A stretch of DNA of 64,000 bases from Sphaerolaimus hirsutus (taxonomy: Eukaryota; Nematoda; Chromadorea; Monhysterida; Sphaerolaimidae), in NCBI GenBank assembly GCA_964036195.1, contig OZ038459.1:24177206-24241205 (forward strand), in the 5' to 3' direction. Shown here piece by piece: positions 63,780 to 64,000 of this stretch. Within the stretch, counting starts at the first letter, position 1. Each line of letters starts with the position of its first letter. The notes below the pieces were generated by a model. That model made no database searches and was not told the DNA's origin. It worked only from the letters and a program-made list of their open reading frames with translations. The translations under genes and the position numbers were made by a program.

Positions 63780-64000
63780 AAGCAGGGGTTTCCCAGATTT
63801 TGGCACCCGCGTGAGTTCGAGAGAGGCTTTTGGGCTTTTTCTAGGTGTACCTAGACTAGAAGGCAGAGAAGGGAAAATCGCTAAAAATGGGTAAATTAGT
63901 TTAAAAATTAGGTATGAAAGCACATGTATAGTCAGAAATAACTGAAATTACGCAATAAGATACATTCACTAGTGATATTCATGGTGAAAATAGGCAAAAA
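63780..64000. repeat. Family F-like repeat cut by the window edge
   Basis: GAAAATCGCTAAAAATGGGT and ACTAGTGATATTCATGGTGA repeat words of 13400-13560. Only one end is visible. Confidence 0.5.

Noticed and set aside
1..64000. CRISPR arrays, bacterial operons, rRNA or tRNA genes
   Set aside because: Exon-intron genes and TIR transposons show a eukaryotic nuclear context; repeats are not spacer-regular, and no tRNA or rRNA signature was seen by eye.

Overview
The window looks like nuclear DNA of an animal, most likely an invertebrate. Coding sequence is split into short exons with GT-AG introns, one gene is a maintenance-type DNA methyltransferase and another a Gfi1/Senseless-type zinc-finger factor, and the introns and intergenic DNA are packed with short terminal-inverted-repeat transposons. 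Nothing read here fixes the phylum. All exons were deduced by eye from splice signals and continuity of reading frame.

Layout: (1) 1-1005, + strand: the last two recognisable exons and 3' end of an unidentified gene. The intron between them is a single short transposon from splice site to splice site. (2) 1020-12251: intergenic, made almost wholly of foldback and MITE-like elements, including a ~1.46 kb near-perfect palindrome and six copies of a GC-rich exon-like cassette. (3) 12252-40198, - strand: a complete 30-exon DNMT1-type gene. Its exons join into one open frame of 4563 bases (1520 codons plus stop), with two diverged BAH domains and all main catalytic motifs, but no CXXC zinc finger. 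(4) 40199-43972: intergenic, upstream of DNMT1 and downstream of the next gene. It holds a transposon that carries a possible captured gene fragment. (5) 43973-55251, - strand: seven exons of a Gfi1/Senseless homologue with six C2H2 fingers; the first exon(s) were not found. (6) 55252-64000: upstream region or 5' intron of the Gfi gene, with no convincing exon. It is rich in the palindrome GCCGCGCGGC.

Several small-element families share hAT-like features (8-bp target duplications, TIRs beginning CAGGG, TAGGGTTGG, TAGGGTTCAAACGG or AGGGTGTCAA). One locus is nested four levels deep. The most interesting theme is a link between transposons and splice sites. One family (TIR near GGCACTCCCAGACCC) begins GTGCC and ends CCCCAG. 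In two different genes it forms an entire intron, in a third it supplies an acceptor, and the end of an unrelated element supplies a donor in DNMT1. This is the pattern expected of introner-like intron gain.
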